From assembly GCA_028287235.1 (NCBI GenBank), contig JAQBQB010000025.1:1-64000 (forward strand): a DNA stretch of 64,000 nucleotides, written 5' to 3'. Below, piece by piece: positions 1 through 8,696 of this stretch. The position numbers and the translations under genes are program-made. Position 1 is the stretch's first letter; each line of letters begins with the position of its first letter. This stretch comes from Gemmatimonadota bacterium. GTDB lineage: Bacteria; Gemmatimonadota; Gemmatimonadetes; Gemmatimonadales; Gemmatimonadaceae. The notes under the pieces are model-generated. The model was given only the letters and a program-made list of their open reading frames with translations, was not told the DNA's origin and did no database searches.

Positions 1-431
1 GCACCGGCCGCCTCCGCGGCGGCGGCCGCGCGGCCGACCAGCTCGCGCTCCGCCGCGGCGTTGCCGAGTGGGTCGCCTTGATGCTTCGTCTCCGACATCA
101 TTGGAACGGCGACTTCGGTGTCGCGCGCCGGCTCGGGCGGCGCTTCGACCAGCGTGTCACGCAAGTCCCGCGCGTCACGCGCCGGTTGCGGACGCTTGGC
201 TGGCCAGCTTTCCCGAGCCTGCGGAACGACCTCGGCCACGCCGGCCAGCATGTCCGGCGTGACGTCGTCCACGTCGAGGTTCCACGAGTCGAGGACGGCG
301 CGCTGCTCCGGCGTCAGTCCAATGAGATGGTACGGCGAGCCCCAGAGTCCTTCAGGTGTGAGGTCGTCGAACGGAATACGGAGCCGTTCGAGCGAGCGAA
401 CGGTATCGACGTGAAGTGAGACCAGGCGCAT
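1..431 (-). CDS. Unknown protein, C-terminus beyond the window edge
   Basis: An open frame of 143 codons begins at an ATG at 429-431 and runs off the left edge without a stop. Going upstream, the same frame meets a stop near 507 with no other ATG, GTG or TTG between, so this start is the only reasonable one. The protein begins MRLVSLHVDTVRSLERLRIP, has an acidic stretch around residues 37-60, and then becomes rich in Ala, Arg, Pro and Glu, as in a linker. I recognise no family and see no signal peptide or membrane segment. It lies 208 bp downstream of the ABC exporter genes on the same strand. Function unknown. Confidence 0.55.
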   Translation of the reverse strand, partial: MRLVSLHVDTVRSLERLRIPFDDLTPEGLWGSPYHLIGLTPEQRAVLDSWNLDVDDVTPDMLAGVAEVVPQARESWPAKRPQPARDARDLRDTLVEAPPEPARDTEVAVPMMSETKHQGDPLGNAAAERELVGRAAAAAEAAG

Positions 432-639
432 GGCGCTTCGTGCCTCGGACAGAAGGCGACAGGAATTGCCGACCCCGCGGCGACGCGAATCCACCGCGTG
501 ATCTGGATCACGAGCACCGTCGATATTGCGGGAACCGTGCCGGAGGAAACACGTGCGGTGTGCCGGGCACAACCGGGGTCATTCTCGGCGAAGCGCCGGT
601 ATGTTCGCAGTTGCCGTGACGTCCCGATGACAAAGAGGG

Positions 640-1962
640 CTACGCATACCGGATCCACTTCACTACTTCGGCGAAGCTCGGCTTCTTGCCGTACATGAGC
701 ATTCCAACTCGATAGATCCGCGCCGACAGCAACATGGCGCCGATCGACCCGAGGATCGCGACGACGATCGATCCCACGACGGTCAGCGGCGACACGCTCG
801 TCAGCCCCATGCGCATCGGCATGATGATCGGCGACGACCACGGGAGCCACGACAGCACCACCGACAGCGTGCTGTTCGGATTGGCGATCACCGGGTTCAC
901 GAGCAGCCAGGTGCTCATCAACAGCAGCATCACCGGCACCGCGGCCTGCTGCGCTTCCTGCTCGCTGTTCACCATCGAGCCGGCCGCGGCGTAGAGCGTG
1001 GCGTAGAAGACGAAACCGATGACGAAGTAGACCAACGCCACGCCGATCACCGCGAGCGACATGCTGCTGAACGCACCACCGCCCATTGCCGCCGGCGCGG
1101 AGCCACTGCTCATGCCCTTCGTGATGATTGGACCGAGAAAGTTGATCAAATAGTAGCTGATGCCAAGCCAGGCAACTTGCTGCGTGAGACCCACGGCCCC
1201 CACGCCCAGCACCTTGCCGGCGAGCAGCGTCTCCGGCTTCACGCTCGAGATCACGACTTCGGCAACGCGCGTCGACTTCTCCTCGAGCACGCCGCGCAGG
1301 ATGTTCTGGCCGTGGAAGATGATCGACATGAACAACATCACGCCCACGGCGATGCCCGCGGCCAACCCCGCCGTACCCGAGCCGGAGCGTCCGTGCTCGC
1401 TCAGCCGCTCCGAGTTGAGCCGGAGCTTCGTCGTCGCCAGATCGCCGATGATGTCCTTGCGCACGCCCTCGCGTTCGAGACGAAGCATCATCACTTCCTG
1501 CCGGACGATTCCCGTGAGCTTGTCCATGTCGCTGATGCTCGACGCGTTGCGCCCGGCGTAGCGCGCCGATTTGCCGGTGAGCGCGCTGTCGTTGAGCACC
1601 AAGTATCCGGCGATGTGATTCGGCTGCTGCACGTCGGCGGTCGCCGCCTTCTCCTGCGCGGCGACATCGGACGTGGCCACCACCTTCACGCGCGGCGCGA
1701 CCGTGTCACCCGTCGCCAAGCCAAGGCTCGAATCCGCCATCAGCGCCTTGGCGATGCGGTCGCCGAGGCCGGCGCCCGTGGCGTCGATGATCGTGATGTG
1801 GCGAACGGCGCTCGACGCGTTGCTGCGCATCGCGATGTACGTCGGCACGAGGAACGCCGTCGCGAGCAGCACCGGCACGAGCAACGTGATCCAGACGAAC
1901 CATTTCGAACGGACGCGCTCGAGGAATTCTCGCTTCGCGACGACGAACATTTTGTTATCCAT
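640..1962 (-). CDS. ABC-2 type exporter permease (NatB-like)
   Basis: Membrane subunit (440 aa) of a type-2 ABC exporter of the NatB family. These export Na+, drugs or other small molecules using the ATPase encoded just upstream. A transmembrane helix lies at about residues 20-42. An extracellular segment of about 160 residues follows, then at least five more helices in the C-terminal half, including the LEEKSTRVAEVVISS region typical of NatB/YhaP proteins. The start at 1962 (MDNKMFVVAKREFLERV) overlaps the ATPase stop by 8 nt, which suggests translational coupling; an ATG-like start 13 codons upstream lies inside the ATPase gene and is less likely. Substrate not determinable. Confidence 0.88.
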   Translation of the reverse strand: MDNKMFVVAKREFLERVRSKWFVWITLLVPVLLATAFLVPTYIAMRSNASSAVRHITIIDATGAGLGDRIAKALMADSSLGLATGDTVAPRVKVVATSDVAAQEKAATADVQQPNHIAGYLVLNDSALTGKSARYAGRNASSISDMDKLTGIVRQEVMMLRLEREGVRKDIIGDLATTKLRLNSERLSEHGRSGSGTAGLAAGIAVGVMLFMSIIFHGQNILRGVLEEKSTRVAEVVISSVKPETLLAGKVLGVGAVGLTQQVAWLGISYYLINFLGPIITKGMSSGSAPAAMGGGAFSSMSLAVIGVALVYFVIGFVFYATLYAAAGSMVNSEQEAQQAAVPVMLLLMSTWLLVNPVIANPNSTLSVVLSWLPWSSPIIMPMRMGLTSVSPLTVVGSIVVAILGSIGAMLLSARIYRVGMLMYGKKPSFAEVVKWIRYA

Positions 1963-2920
1963 GGCCGGACATCCCTGTCTCGATGCCCGTGGCACCGACA
2001 CGCTGGAGGAAAATCTGATGGAGTGAAGGCTGGACGAGCTCGAAGCGCTGAATGCTGGCGCCCGCGTCGATCAACCGGCGAAGCAGCGTCTGCGAGTCGG
2101 CATTCGGCGCGAGCTCGAGCTCGAAGTAGTTCGTGTTGCCTTCCATCTTCGTGACGAGCGCGCGGTCGCGCAGCACGTCGCCCACGCCGTTCTGCACGTC
2201 GCCGGCGACGGCGAGCGCCACGTGTCTCACGCCCACCGCGCGCTTGACGTCGGTCACCCGGCCGTCGAGGACTTTGACGCCGCCCGAGATGATGCACACC
2301 GAGTCGCACATCTTCTCGGCGTTGTCCATCACGTGAGTGCTGAAGATGACGGTCTTGCCGCGCTGCTTGAGCTCGAGCACCGCGTCTTTCAGCGCCTGCG
2401 CATTGATCGGATCGAGGCCGCTGAACGGCTCGTCGAGAATGACGAGGTCGGGGTCGTGCAGCAGCGTGGCGATGAACTGCACCTTCTGCTGCATGCCACG
2501 CGAGAGCTCGTCGACCTTCGCGTCGCCCCAGTCCTTGTCGGCGGTGGTGAGGCTGAAGCGCTCGAGCCATTCGTCGATGCGGCGCGTGGCCTCCGCCGGC
2601 TTCACGCCTTTCAACTCGGCGAGAAAGAGCAGCACGCGTCGAACCTGCATCTTTTTGTAGAGACCGCGTTCTTCGGGCAGGTACCCGACGCGGTCGAGCA
2701 CACCGATGGTGGTGTGCGGCTGGCCGAAGAGAGAGATCGTCCCGGCGTCCGGGGCGATGATGTCGAGGATCATGCGGATCGTCGTCGTCTTGCCGGCGCC
2801 ATTGGGGCCGAGCAGTCCGTAAACCGACCCGGTCGGTACCTGGAGCGACAAGTCGCGAACCGCGACATGCTCCTCGTACCGCTTCACGACATTTCGAATG
2901 TCGATCGCGAGGTCAGACAT
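1955..2920 (-). CDS. ABC exporter ATP-binding protein (NatA-like)
   Basis: Cytoplasmic ATPase (321 aa) of the exporter whose permease follows. Walker A GPNGAGKTTT is at residues 38-47, the signature LSRGMQQK at about 145, and Walker B LVILDEP with its D-loop just after. The C-terminal third matches the DUF4162 extension found on NatA/YhaQ-type ATPases. The gene is first in a two-gene unit. A near-perfect 28-bp palindrome sits 36 bp upstream of the ATG and probably binds the regulator of this promoter. No regulator gene of this transporter is seen beside it. Confidence 0.9.
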   Translation of the reverse strand: MSDLAIDIRNVVKRYEEHVAVRDLSLQVPTGSVYGLLGPNGAGKTTTIRMILDIIAPDAGTISLFGQPHTTIGVLDRVGYLPEERGLYKKMQVRRVLLFLAELKGVKPAEATRRIDEWLERFSLTTADKDWGDAKVDELSRGMQQKVQFIATLLHDPDLVILDEPFSGLDPINAQALKDAVLELKQRGKTVIFSTHVMDNAEKMCDSVCIISGGVKVLDGRVTDVKRAVGVRHVALAVAGDVQNGVGDVLRDRALVTKMEGNTNYFELELAPNADSQTLLRRLIDAGASIQRFELVQPSLHQIFLQRVGATGIETGMSGHG

Positions 2921-2956
2921 GTATGGGAAAAAGGGGGAGGCGGGAGAAGCCGGCCG

Positions 2957-2984
2957 AACTTGTACTAATGCATTAGGACAAGTT
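2957..2984. promoter_or_regulatory. 28-bp palindrome, probable operator between natAB and wtpABC
   Basis: Half-site AACTTGTACTAATG is followed by CATTAGGACAAGTT. The two arms are inverted copies with a single mismatched pair and no spacer. It lies in the divergent region between the exporter ATPase start (2920) and the tungstate-binding protein start (3077). Its length and two-fold symmetry fit a dimeric repressor site. The regulator is not encoded next to it, and which of the two promoters it controls cannot be decided from sequence. Confidence 0.6.
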
Positions 2985-3076
2985 TGCCTTCGTGCAAGCC
3001 TTCGCTAGCAGGACGGCTCGTCACACCGGAAGTTTCGCCTGTAGCGGCGCGCCATACAGACCGCTTTCTTTTCTGC

Positions 3077-3961
3077 ATGCTATCCTGGGTTGCTGACACG
3101 CTGGTCATCTTCGTGGCCGCGAGCCTGAACAAGCCAATTCAGCCCGTGCTGGACAGCTTCGCCGCCCGCACCGGGACGGTCATCCAGCGCGAGAGCGGCG
3201 CGTCGCTGGAGCACGTCCGCAAGATCACGGAGCTCCATCGGATCCCCGATCTGCTCCTCCTCGCCGACGCCGAAGTCTTTCCACAGCTTCTACTTCCGAA
3301 GTACGCGAGCTGGTACGCCGAGTTCGCGCGGAACCGCATGGTCGTGGCCTATACCGACCGCTCCAAGCACGCGAAGGACATCACCGCCGAGAACTGGACG
3401 AAGATCCTTCAGGGCAAGGATGTCGAAGTGGGGCGCACTGACCCCAACCTCGCGCCGGTCGGTTATCGCACGCTGATGCTCTTCCAGCTCGCGGAACGCT
3501 CCTATAAGCAGCCAGGCTTGAGCTCCGCTTTGTTGGCTCACGCGCCGCCTCGGAACATCCGCCCCAACGCCGCCGAGCTCGCTGCGCTGCTCGCGGCGGG
3601 GGAGTTGGACTACATCTATGACTATCAGTCCGTTGCCGAGTCCAACGGCTTTCATTTCATCGCGTTGCCCGACGCCGTGAACCTCGGTGACCCAAAGCGA
3701 GCCGCCGAGTACGCCACGGTGTCGGTCCGAGTGCGCGGAGCGACACCGGGCACGCAAACGACGTTCAAGGGCCAGCCCATTCTCTACGGGCTGAGTGTGC
3801 CGGCCGGTGCGCCACACCCGCAGGCGGCGCGACAGTTTCTCGCGTACCTGTCATCGCCCGCCGTGCTGCTACAGCTCCGCGCGGCGCACGTCGACATGCT
3901 GGACCATCCACTCGCCGTCGGCGCTGGAGTACCCGCAGAGCTTCGTGCATCCCGTCGTTGA
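3077..3961 (+). CDS. wtpA: Tungstate/molybdate ABC transporter substrate-binding protein
   Basis: Binds tungstate or molybdate outside the membrane and delivers it to WtpB. It matches WtpA-type binding proteins: the AASL loop near the N-terminus (usual AGSL), RESGASLEHVRKITELH, a WYAEFARNRMVVAYTDRSKH stretch, ITAENWTKIL and PVGYRTLMLFQLAE. The length of 294 aa is slightly short for the family. The ATG at 3077 leaves only about five residues before the mature fold, so the export signal is unclear. Earlier TTG starts (2984) give a longer, weakly hydrophobic leader and cannot be excluded. First gene of wtpABC; the next start overlaps its end. Confidence 0.85.
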   Translation: MLSWVADTLVIFVAASLNKPIQPVLDSFAARTGTVIQRESGASLEHVRKITELHRIPDLLLLADAEVFPQLLLPKYASWYAEFARNRMVVAYTDRSKHAKDITAENWTKILQGKDVEVGRTDPNLAPVGYRTLMLFQLAERSYKQPGLSSALLAHAPPRNIRPNAAELAALLAAGELDYIYDYQSVAESNGFHFIALPDAVNLGDPKRAAEYATVSVRVRGATPGTQTTFKGQPILYGLSVPAGAPHPQAARQFLAYLSSPAVLLQLRAAHVDMLDHPLAVGAGVPAELRASRR

Positions 3962-4781
3962 CCTGACGCCTGCCGCCGCTCCGCAACGCCCAAGTGTGGC
4001 GTCGCGCGCGGCGCTTTCTGTCGTCGTCGCGATTCTGTCGTCGCTTTTTCTGCTGTTCGTGGTGGTGCCGGTGGTGGGGCTGGTTTCCTCCGGCGGTGCG
4101 CGCGGCATCGCGGCGCTCGCGTCCGACGCCGAGCTCCGTGCGTCGCTCCTGCTCACCGTGGTGACGGCGACGATCGCCACCGTGCTCGGCGTGCTCGGCG
4201 CGACGCCGGTCGCATATCTGCTCGCGCGCCGCGCGTTCCCCGGTCGCGCGATTCTCGCCGCCCTGATGGATCTGCCGCTCGTGATTCCGCATCCCGTAGC
4301 CGGCATCGCGCTGCTGCTCGTGCTCGGGCGGGCGAGTCCAATCGGCGGCGCGCTGTACGCCGCGGGGCTGCGCGTCGCGAGCTCGCCCACGGGAATCGTC
4401 TGCGCCATGCTCTTCGTCTCCGCGCCGCTGTACGTGAGTGCGGCGCGCGAAGCGTTCGCGCGCGTCGACGCACGCTACGAGGCCGTGGCGCGCACGCTCG
4501 GCGACGATGCATGGCGTGCCTTCCGCCGCGTGACGCTGCCGCTCTCGGCGCGCGGGCTCACCGCGGCGGCGGTGGTGATGTGGGCGCGCGCCGTGAGCGA
4601 GTTCGGCGCGATCGTCATTCTCACCTACAATCCGAAAGTCGTGAGCGTGTTGAGCTACGATCGCTTCACGAGCTACGGGTTGAGCGAAGCACTGCCCGTG
4701 GCCGCGGTGCTGGTGTTGTTCGCGATCGTTCCGCTCGCGGCGTTGCGCGCGCTGCGCGCCGGCGCGCCCGCGTCGCGATGA
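3945..4781 (+). CDS. wtpB: Tungstate/molybdate ABC transporter permease
   Basis: Inner-membrane permease (278 aa) of the WtpABC/ModABC family with about six transmembrane helices. The cytoplasmic EAA loop reads RTLGDDAWRAFRRVTLP, and the conserved EFGAIVILTYNP follows it, as in WtpB and CysT/ModB. No ATG is available near the family start. The GTG at 3945 overlaps wtpA by 17 nt and gives a short cytoplasmic lead before the first helix; it is chosen by context only. The stop codon sits in the first unit of an 11-bp tandem repeat that also carries the wtpC start. Confidence 0.85.
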   Translation: MHPVVDLTPAAAPQRPSVASRAALSVVVAILSSLFLLFVVVPVVGLVSSGGARGIAALASDAELRASLLLTVVTATIATVLGVLGATPVAYLLARRAFPGRAILAALMDLPLVIPHPVAGIALLLVLGRASPIGGALYAAGLRVASSPTGIVCAMLFVSAPLYVSAAREAFARVDARYEAVARTLGDDAWRAFRRVTLPLSARGLTAAAVVMWARAVSEFGAIVILTYNPKVVSVLSYDRFTSYGLSEALPVAAVLVLFAIVPLAALRALRAGAPASR

Positions 4782-4813
4782 TCGGCCGATGATTGCCCGA
4801 TGATTGCCCGATG
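4778..4813 (+). repeat. 11-bp tandem repeat carrying start codons at the wtpB/wtpC junction
   Basis: The units ATGATCGGCCG (4778), ATGATTGCCCG (4789) and ATGATTGCCCG (4800) are followed by a fourth ATGATC at 4811, the wtpC start. The wtpB stop TGA is inside the first unit. Because 11 is not a multiple of three, the four ATGs fall in different frames: 4778 and 4811 share the wtpC frame, but 4778 stops at once. Gain or loss of a unit would move the wtpC start relative to the wtpB stop. Confidence 0.85.
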
Positions 4814-5884
4814 ATCTCACTCCAGCACGTCGACGCGCGCGCCGGCAACTTCCGGCTCGCCGATATCACCTTCGAGGTGCCCCAGGGCTCGTACGGCGTC
4901 GTCATCGGACCGGCCGGCGCCGGCAAGACCACGCTCCTCGAGACGATCGCCGGCGTCGTGCGCTCGACGTCGGGGCGCATCTTGCTCGGCGGCGAGGATC
5001 TCACGCACGCGCCACCCGAAGCGCGCCGGCTCGGTATCGTCTACCAGCACGCGTATCTCTTCCCGCATCTCAACGTTCGGCAAAACGTCGAATACGGCGC
5101 CGCGAACAAGGCGGCGGCCGACGACGTGATGCAGCGCTTCGGTGTCGACGCGCTCGCAACTCGCTCGGTGACCGATCTGAGTGGAGGCGAGCGGCAGCTG
5201 GTGGCGATCGCGCGCGCGCTCGCCCGGCGTCCAGAGGTGCTGCTGCTCGATGAGCCGTTCAGCGCACTCGATCCGCGCACGCGCACGATCGCGCGCCGCC
5301 TGCTGCGCACGGTGTACTACGAGCGGCGTTTCACCGTGCTACAGGTGACGCACGATTTCGCCGAGGCGGGCCTGCTCGGCGACGTGGCGATCATGTTGGA
5401 TCGGGGGCGCATCGTACAGCAAGGTGATCCCGAAGAGGTATTCCGCAGGCCGGCCTCGCCGTACATCGCGGACTTCCTCGGCGCGGAGAACGTCTTTGCC
5501 GGCGTGGCCAAGCCGATCGGCCACGAGCCACCCGACTGGGTGGAGGGCGGCGAGGACGAGCTCAATCAGCACGCGGTCGCCTTCACGACCGGCGCGCTCA
5601 CCTTCTATGCGCTCGGCGACGTCGTGCCCGGCCCAACGCACGCGGTAATTCGCGCCGAGGAGGTGTCATTGTCGGCGGAGACGTCGATGTCGTCGGTGCA
5701 GAATCAGTTTCGCGGCACGATCGTCGAGATCGTTCCGGCGGGCGCGCTGTCACGGGTCACGGTGGACGCGAGCGGCACGCCGATCGTGGCGGCGGTGACG
5801 GCGCGGTCGGTGCGGGAGCTGGGATTGGCGAACGGCGCGGAGGTGGTGGCGGGGTTCAAAGCGACGGCGGTGCATTTGTGCTGA
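4811..5884 (+). CDS. wtpC: Tungstate/molybdate ABC transporter ATP-binding protein
   Basis: ATPase (357 aa) that powers tungstate/molybdate import through WtpB. Walker A GPAGAGKTT is at residues 33-41, the signature LSGGERQ near 123, Walker B VLLLDEPFSALDP near 144, and a switch histidine in QVTHDFAEA. The C-terminal 110 residues form a TOBE-like oxyanion-sensing region, as in ModC/WtpC. The ATG at 4811 is the last of four ATGs in an 11-bp repeat and begins the family fold directly (MISLQHVDARAG). The molybdenum hydroxylase subunits elsewhere in the window (15.7-16.7 and 22.7-25.4 kb) are plausible users of the imported metal. Confidence 0.9.
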   Translation: MISLQHVDARAGNFRLADITFEVPQGSYGVVIGPAGAGKTTLLETIAGVVRSTSGRILLGGEDLTHAPPEARRLGIVYQHAYLFPHLNVRQNVEYGAANKAAADDVMQRFGVDALATRSVTDLSGGERQLVAIARALARRPEVLLLDEPFSALDPRTRTIARRLLRTVYYERRFTVLQVTHDFAEAGLLGDVAIMLDRGRIVQQGDPEEVFRRPASPYIADFLGAENVFAGVAKPIGHEPPDWVEGGEDELNQHAVAFTTGALTFYALGDVVPGPTHAVIRAEEVSLSAETSMSSVQNQFRGTIVEIVPAGALSRVTVDASGTPIVAAVTARSVRELGLANGAEVVAGFKATAVHLC

Positions 5885-5981
5885 GACCTCCGCGGATGAC
5901 GCGCTGTCGCGCAAGGTCCGGTTTGCCGCCCACCGGTTGTGGTTTCCCCTGAATCCTGCCCCCAGGGAACAGAGCCCAAGA

Positions 5982-6011
5982 TTGTTCGTTCGCGAGACAC
6001 TCGCGATTAAT
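5982..6011 (+). promoter_or_regulatory. Candidate promoter of the M20 peptidase pair, with a TCGCGA repeat
   Basis: TTGTTC (5982-5987) and ATTAAT (6006-6011) are spaced by 18 bp and lie about 26 bp before the peptidase ATG. Two copies of the self-complementary hexamer TCGCGA (5990-5995 and 6001-6006) sit between and over the -10, separated by GACAC. This is a promoter-like arrangement read from sequence only. Confidence 0.35.
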
Positions 6012-6036
6012 GCACGCCCCACCATACCTTTCCCCC

Positions 6037-7290
6037 ATGCCGATTTCCAAAGCCTCTCTCATCCTCGCGGTCGCCGCGCTCAGCGCCGCCGCGCAGTCGC
6101 CCGTTCCTTCGACGAACGCGAAAGTCCGCGCCGCGCTCGACATCATCAAGGCCGATAATGCCTGGACGCTTCAGCAGCAGGTCGAGCTGACGGAGATACC
6201 GTCTCCGCCGTTCAAGGAGTCGGTGCGCGGTCTCGAGTACAAGCGCCGGCTCGAAGCGCTGGGGTTCAAGAACGTTCGCATCGATTCGGTCGGCAACGTC
6301 ATCGCCGAGCGGAAGGGGACGGGCACGGGGCCGACGGTGGTGATCGCCGGGCACCTCGACACCGTCTTTCCCGAAGGCACCGACGTCAAAGTGAAGCACG
6401 AGGGCACGAAGCTGAAGGCGCCGGGCATCGGCGACGACGGCCGCGGGTTGACGACCGTGCTCTCGGTGGCGCGCGCGTTCCAGAAGGCGGGCGTTGAGAA
6501 CGTCGGTACGATCTACTTCGTCGGCAACGTCGGCGAGGAAGGGCCGGGCAACCTGCGCGGCATGCGCTATCTCTTCGGCAACACGCTCAAGGGCAAGGTC
6601 GACTACTTCATCTCCGTCGACGATACCGAGCTGCACGTGGTGAGCCGCGCCGTGGGCAGCAACCGGTACAAGATCACGTACAAGGGACCGGGCGGGCATA
6701 GCTACGGCGCGTTCGGCATTCCGAATCCGATCCACGCGTTGGGCCGCGCGATCGCGGGGATTTCCGACATCCAGGTGCCGACCACGCCCAAGACGACTTT
6801 CAACGTGGGCGTGATCAACGGCGGCACGTCGGTGAACTCGATTCCTTACGAGGCGTCGATGGAAGTCGACATGCGGTCGGAGGATGCCAAATCCCTCGCG
6901 ACGACGAACGACAAGATCATGAAGATCGTGAAGGACGCGTTGGTGGCGGAGAATGCACGGTGGCCGGGTTCGCGCGCGGCCGCGGCGAAGATCTCGCTCG
7001 TCATCGACACGATCGGCATTCGCCCCACGGGCGGCCAGTCGGACAATGTGCCGATCGTTCAGACGGCGCTGAACGCCGCCAAGGTGCTCGGCTTCGCCTC
7101 CGGCACGTCGGCGTCGAGTACCGACTCGAACATCCCAATCAGCTTGTCGATTCCCGCGATCACGATCGGCGGCGGCGGACATGCCGAAGGCGCGCACTCG
7201 CTCGGCGAGTGGTACGAGGACGGGCCGAACGCGTACCTGGGCGTGCAGTGGGCGGCGTTGATCGTCGCGGCGTTGGCAGGGGTGAAGTGA
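6037..7290 (+). CDS. Exported M20 family metallopeptidase
   Basis: Zinc-dependent amino- or dipeptidase of the M20 (PepT/ArgE) family, 417 aa. The first 20 residues (MPISKASLILAVAALSAAAQ) look like a secretion signal, so it probably works outside the cytoplasm. Metal-site motifs are visible: AGHLDTVF (first His and Asp), GIGDDGRGL (bridging Asp), and GNVGEEGPG (catalytic Glu and ligand Glu). The ligand GGGHAEGAHS is near the C-terminus. An earlier ATG at 6010 adds nine residues and would spoil the signal. The next gene, also M20, starts at a GTG overlapping this stop. Natural substrate unknown. Confidence 0.9.
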   Translation: MPISKASLILAVAALSAAAQSPVPSTNAKVRAALDIIKADNAWTLQQQVELTEIPSPPFKESVRGLEYKRRLEALGFKNVRIDSVGNVIAERKGTGTGPTVVIAGHLDTVFPEGTDVKVKHEGTKLKAPGIGDDGRGLTTVLSVARAFQKAGVENVGTIYFVGNVGEEGPGNLRGMRYLFGNTLKGKVDYFISVDDTELHVVSRAVGSNRYKITYKGPGGHSYGAFGIPNPIHALGRAIAGISDIQVPTTPKTTFNVGVINGGTSVNSIPYEASMEVDMRSEDAKSLATTNDKIMKIVKDALVAENARWPGSRAAAAKISLVIDTIGIRPTGGQSDNVPIVQTALNAAKVLGFASGTSASSTDSNIPISLSIPAITIGGGGHAEGAHSLGEWYEDGPNAYLGVQWAALIVAALAGVK

Positions 7291-8696
7291 CCGGCTATCA
7301 CCCCCGATGCCTCGTCGCTTCGCTTCTGGCCTGCGCGGTGCTCGTCTCGCCGGCCGTTGCGCAGCAACAATCGCCGACGACCTTCCACCAGCTCGGCCAC
7401 GCGATCCTGCGCGAGCTGATCGAGACGAACACCACCGCGTCGAGCGGCAACACGACGACCGCCGCGCAGCAGCTCGTGAGCCGCTTCGAGGACGCGGGGT
7501 TTCCCGCGGCCGATCTTCAAAACATCGGCCCCACGCCGAAGAACCGGAACTTCGTCGTGCGCTACCGCGGCAGCGGAGCGCACAAGCCGGTGCTGCTGTT
7601 GGCGCATCTCGACGTGGTCGAAGCCAACCGCGCCGACTGGACGTACGATCCGTTCCAGCTGACGGAGCAGGGCGGCTACTTCTACGGACGCGGCACGCAG
7701 GACGTCAAAGGCGGCGCGGCGACGCTCATCACGACGCTACTCCGTCTCAAGGCCGAGAAGTGGGTACCTGACCGCGACGTCATTCTCGCGCTCACCGCCG
7801 GCGAAGAAGGCGGGATGCCCTACAACGGCGTCGAGTGGCTGATCAAGAACAAGCGCGATCTCATCGACGCCGAGTACGTGATCAACGTCGACGCCGGCGG
7901 CGGCGAGATGGACAACGGCAAGCACACCATGCTCGACGTGCAGGCGGCCGAGAAGGTCTTTCATTCGGTGTCGCTGACGGCGACGAACCCGGGCGGTCAC
8001 AGCTCGTTGCCGCGAAAAGACAACGCGATCTATTCACTTGCCGCCGCCCTGGACCGGCTGGCGAAGTTCGACTTTCCGGTCAAGCCGAATGCCGTGGTGA
8101 AGGCCTATTTCACGAAGGCCGCGGCGGTGTCGTCACCGGCGGTCGCCGCCGACATGCGCGCCGTCGCGAACGGAACCGCCAACGCCGCGACATTCGCACG
8201 TCTGAGCAAGACGCCGCTCTACAACGCGCAGCTGCGCACGACTTGCGTGGCGACGATGCTCCAGGGCGGACACGCCGAGAACGCGCTCCCGCAGACGGCC
8301 AAGGCGACGGTCAATTGTCGCATGCTGCCCGGCGAAGATCCGAAAGCGGTGGAGCAGACGCTCATCCGCGTCATCAACGACACCGCGGTGCATCTCGCGC
8401 CGACCGACACGGCCGTTCCCAGTCCCGCATCTCCACTGAGTCCCGCGATTTTCTCGGCCGTCGAAGCTTCGGCGAAAGCGATCTGGGGGCCGATACCGAT
8501 CGTTCCGACAATGGAAACGGGTGCGACAGACGGGTTGTATCTACGCAATGCCGGTGTGCCGGTGTACGGGTTCAGCGGAATCTTCATCCCGATCAATGAC
8601 GTTCGGGCGCACGGAAAGGACGAGAGAATTCTAATTTCGTCGTTCGACGATGCGTTGGATTTTACGTACGATCTGCTGAGAAGGCTCACCCGCTAG
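7287..8696 (+). CDS. Exported M20 family metallopeptidase
   Basis: Second secreted M20 peptidase (469 aa), co-transcribed with the first through a GTGA overlap. The GTG at 7287 is chosen because it opens a clean signal peptide ending in SPAVAQ at about residue 26; the frame is open far upstream, but only inside the previous gene. Zinc and catalytic residues appear in LLAHLDVVEA, GRGTQDVKGG and LTAGEEGG, with ATNPGGHSS in the dimerisation domain. It is closer to the carboxypeptidase-like M20 branch than its neighbour, so the two are probably not recent duplicates. The stop lies at the edge of a dispersed repeat. Confidence 0.9.
   Translation: MTGYHPRCLVASLLACAVLVSPAVAQQQSPTTFHQLGHAILRELIETNTTASSGNTTTAAQQLVSRFEDAGFPAADLQNIGPTPKNRNFVVRYRGSGAHKPVLLLAHLDVVEANRADWTYDPFQLTEQGGYFYGRGTQDVKGGAATLITTLLRLKAEKWVPDRDVILALTAGEEGGMPYNGVEWLIKNKRDLIDAEYVINVDAGGGEMDNGKHTMLDVQAAEKVFHSVSLTATNPGGHSSLPRKDNAIYSLAAALDRLAKFDFPVKPNAVVKAYFTKAAAVSSPAVAADMRAVANGTANAATFARLSKTPLYNAQLRTTCVATMLQGGHAENALPQTAKATVNCRMLPGEDPKAVEQTLIRVINDTAVHLAPTDTAVPSPASPLSPAIFSAVEASAKAIWGPIPIVPTMETGATDGLYLRNAGVPVYGFSGIFIPINDVRAHGKDERILISSFDDALDFTYDLLRRLTR

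Noticed and set aside
1177..2154. A 325-codon plus-strand frame opposite natB and natA
   Set aside because: His/Arg-rich antisense frame over two well-supported ABC transporter genes.
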